NCBI GenBank assembly: GCA_029851415.1 | Contig: CM056742.1 | Span: 146,263,121 to 146,327,120 of the forward strand | Reading direction: 5' to 3' | Length of the DNA: 64,000 nucleotides | Origin: Eretmocerus hayati | Taxonomy: Eukaryota; Arthropoda; Insecta; Hymenoptera; Aphelinidae | Part shown: positions 61,901-64,000 of the stretch, piece after piece | How the letters are laid out: each line of letters opens with the position of its first letter | How positions within the stretch are numbered: position 1 is the first letter of the stretch | Translations under genes and position numbers: made by a program | Notes under the pieces: generated by a model | Seen by the model: only the letters and a program-made list of their open reading frames with translations | What the model was told of the DNA's origin: nothing | Databases searched by the model: none

Positions 61901-63954
61901 CTTGTTCCAAGTGAATCAAACTTGGGAATGTTGCCCTAATCCACACTTTCAAAAATAGAAAAACTGATCCGCTCCATAAATCAGTTCATAACGTAAAATT
62001 CGATTTTGCAAGAAATCAGTGGGCTTGATCTGTAATTTTTAAAAATACTTCTCGCGGATTTTTGTTATAGCCAACTCTATAAGGGTAGTAGAATTTTTAA
62101 TTGATACATTGCTTTATAATTTATTTGATTGATCCGTTTCGATCCTTTAAGGAAGTACCGCACCCAAGAGATTTAACACTGAGATTTTGGTGAAACTTTT
62201 CACACACGTTGATTTTAGTGTCAAAAGACTCCATGTGAATTTTGTTGAACTTCGCCTACCTTGGTCAAAAGTTATGGCTTATCCATTTTCGGCCATTTAA
62301 CACGTGGTCTTATCGGACGTGTTATTTTTCAGCTGTATCAGGAAACTCAACGCTGGGTTTTTGACAGAAATTTTTCCATAGATACAAAAGCCTTTGAAGT
62401 TATCGCGAACTTTTTTTCAAAATAATTGCCTACCTCATTTATGTAAAATAAAAGATTTTCGATAGGAATAAGACATGAAGTCGCGAATATGTCAAGATTA
62501 AGACAAAAAGTCTCATTTCGTCCATTCATATTACCAGAACTATAACTGCTATGGGCTCACAAAAATGTACCGAGAGCTTCAATTGATCGTAACCCAACTA
62601 TTAGAATAGTCATCGCGTAATTCTGGTCAGATAGAAAAAATTTCCCATCCACTGGTGCGGTACTTCCTCAATCTTTTCCTAAGGTTTTAGGTGAAGTTAT
62701 TAATTCTATTAGTAACGAACAAGTGATCATTCATTCTTTCACAAACTCTTACTTGTGCGGTATTTCCATTTGACCACCAAATAATTACCCCGCGATAAGA
62801 AGGTTTCAAGATGCTTAAACTTCTGAAGTACAGTTTTGTCTCGTGAAAGTCTTTGCTGCTGTGCGCTATTCAATCTCACGTCGAATGAATACAGATACAG
62901 CAAACCTCTTTTCGTGTTCACCCTTGACCGAGGTGATCACTCAGTCCCACCATCGTGGGTAGATAAAATGTATTGAGATCGATAGAAGCTTAATAGGATA
63001 TGTACTGTGAAAATGATAGCATCGTTTGTAATCTCTTGCATAATAACTACAGGTAACACACCTAGTCCATCGAGGCCGCGCTTCAACAGCTGTAGATCTG
63101 AGCCACGAAATACTGGTAGTGCCTGGAACTCGAAAGCGGTTGAGGAGTTGTGTAATTCAGTATTTCCGAACGGCAATTCTGTTGTCGCTACAAATGAAAA
63201 TAATTTGAACATCAACACATCGAATGGTAACCTGAGAGACTCGTGCAGTCAAGCAGCCAAAGATTTATCGAGGAAAGACTGTCGTGCCTCGTCCTTAATT
63301 AACATCAGTCAATTGGACAATAAAAGTGCCAGCTCGTATGTCATTAATGCACCAGTCTGCACATCTTCTCCAAACATCAACAACAGTACACTCAGTATAG
63401 GTAAGTCTTGTAAGGAAATTGTATTGTGTGTTACATAATCACAAAAAATTCATTGAGCATTTGATATGGGTTTGAACTACATCAGTGTAATTTAGTGTAT
63501 CACCATCTAAATTTTTCATTGAAGTAACTCAAGTTGTTTCTCAAATTGATTTGAGTAAGTTTGAGGATTACAAAGATCCGCGTGATGATGTGGAATCAAG
63601 AACAGTTAAATACTAAAATTTATTGATTGATATACTTTTCAGGTTGTTCAACGACAGGAGTAACGATAACGACGACGACAGCAGCAACAACGACTCCAAA
63701 GATTAATAGTTTAAATCTGCTATCGAATCTGAACAACCACTCGAACAACTTGGAAAAGCCACCTATTGGTAAAAATTTGAATTGCGTGGAGAACAGTAGA
63801 TCCTACAAGGATCATCCAGCCAGCAGCGCCTCGCCGCCGACGAGGGACAAGCACAGAGCTGACGATAAAGCTCGAAGGAGAATACTGAACCAGCTGCAGC
63901 AACATCAATCCGAACGCATCATCTCCACATCTCTCAACTCTGTTGACAAGTTGG
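58936..63954 (+). CDS. osp: Outspread (MPRIP-like) PH-domain protein, internal exons
   Basis: Six plus-strand exons join in frame: 58936-59016, 59596-59661, 60712-60900, 61577-61649, 63053-63400 and 63643-63954, all GT-AG. The first three encode a PH domain: [40 protein letters not shown], then [20 protein letters not shown] and the terminal helix [27 protein letters not shown] follows, then Ser/Asn/Thr-rich linkers ([12 protein letters not shown]) and a basic [20 protein letters not shown]. Outspread and vertebrate MPRIP (M-RIP) are actin/myosin-phosphatase-associated scaffolds with PH domains and a coiled coil. The N-terminal exon, second PH domain and coiled coil lie outside this window. 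Phases are 0,0,0,1,1,1. No lesion is seen. Confidence 0.9.
61650..63052. other. Large intron of the outspread homologue
   Basis: 1.4 kb between PH-adjacent and Ser/Asn-rich exons. A near-duplicate block (ACTTTTGAGTCCACATTGTACGAG) occurs earlier, at about 61,277 and 61,420 in the preceding intron. No gene inside is recognised. Confidence 0.45.
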
Positions 63955-64000
63955 GTATGTAACATACTATACTCACCACTTTTTTATCTCACTCTAGTTG

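Overview
The window looks like nuclear DNA from an insect. The coding exons are short, with GT-AG introns. The recognisable genes are two MADF/BESS-type genes, a YY1/Pho-like zinc-finger gene, a NOL6/Nrap homologue and a PH-domain exon series matching outspread/MPRIP. The rest is AT-rich spacer with microsatellites and many DNA transposons. A hymenopteran is possible, but I cannot prove it from sequence alone.

1-12.7 kb is the gene-dense part. After a fold-back element (924-1865) come MADF gene 1 (+, 2859-3634), a NOL6-like gene lacking its C-terminal third (-, 4499-7280), a broken YY1/Pho-like gene (-, 8195-9591), MADF gene 2 (+, 10028-10981) and a small membrane-protein gene of unknown family (-, 11896-12281) with a GC-rich 5' exon near 12.6 kb. 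The two MADF genes share one intron position and phase. The genes between and beside them carry frameshifts, a stop or truncation.

13-46 kb is mostly a transposon graveyard. It holds two opposed copies of a TIR element, one split by another element full of ACGATCGT palindromes (13.15-16.7 kb). It also holds a second long fold-back element (20.7-21.65 kb), a Harbinger-like MITE with a TAA duplication (25.3 kb), a DIRS-like RNase H/tyrosine-recombinase remnant (27.6-29.05 kb), tRNA-like sequences and a tRNA-Lys-type SINE (31.6-37.05 kb), and 5'-truncated non-LTR reverse transcriptase pieces. At 41.1-44.2 kb a reverse transcriptase gene is split by a MITE and by a pogo-like element, and the pogo-like element itself contains a further fold-back MITE. 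At 45.3-46.1 kb lies a perfect 365-bp-arm palindrome.

46-58.9 kb is gene-poor. It has a TTAA-flanked MITE, a second CENP-B/psq-type transposase remnant, a small MITE, a cluster of five identical 14-bp palindromes and two candidate minus-strand exons. From 58,936 to the end, six clean in-frame exons encode the PH domain and downstream low-complexity region of an outspread homologue. Its first exon and 3' end lie outside the recognised sequence.
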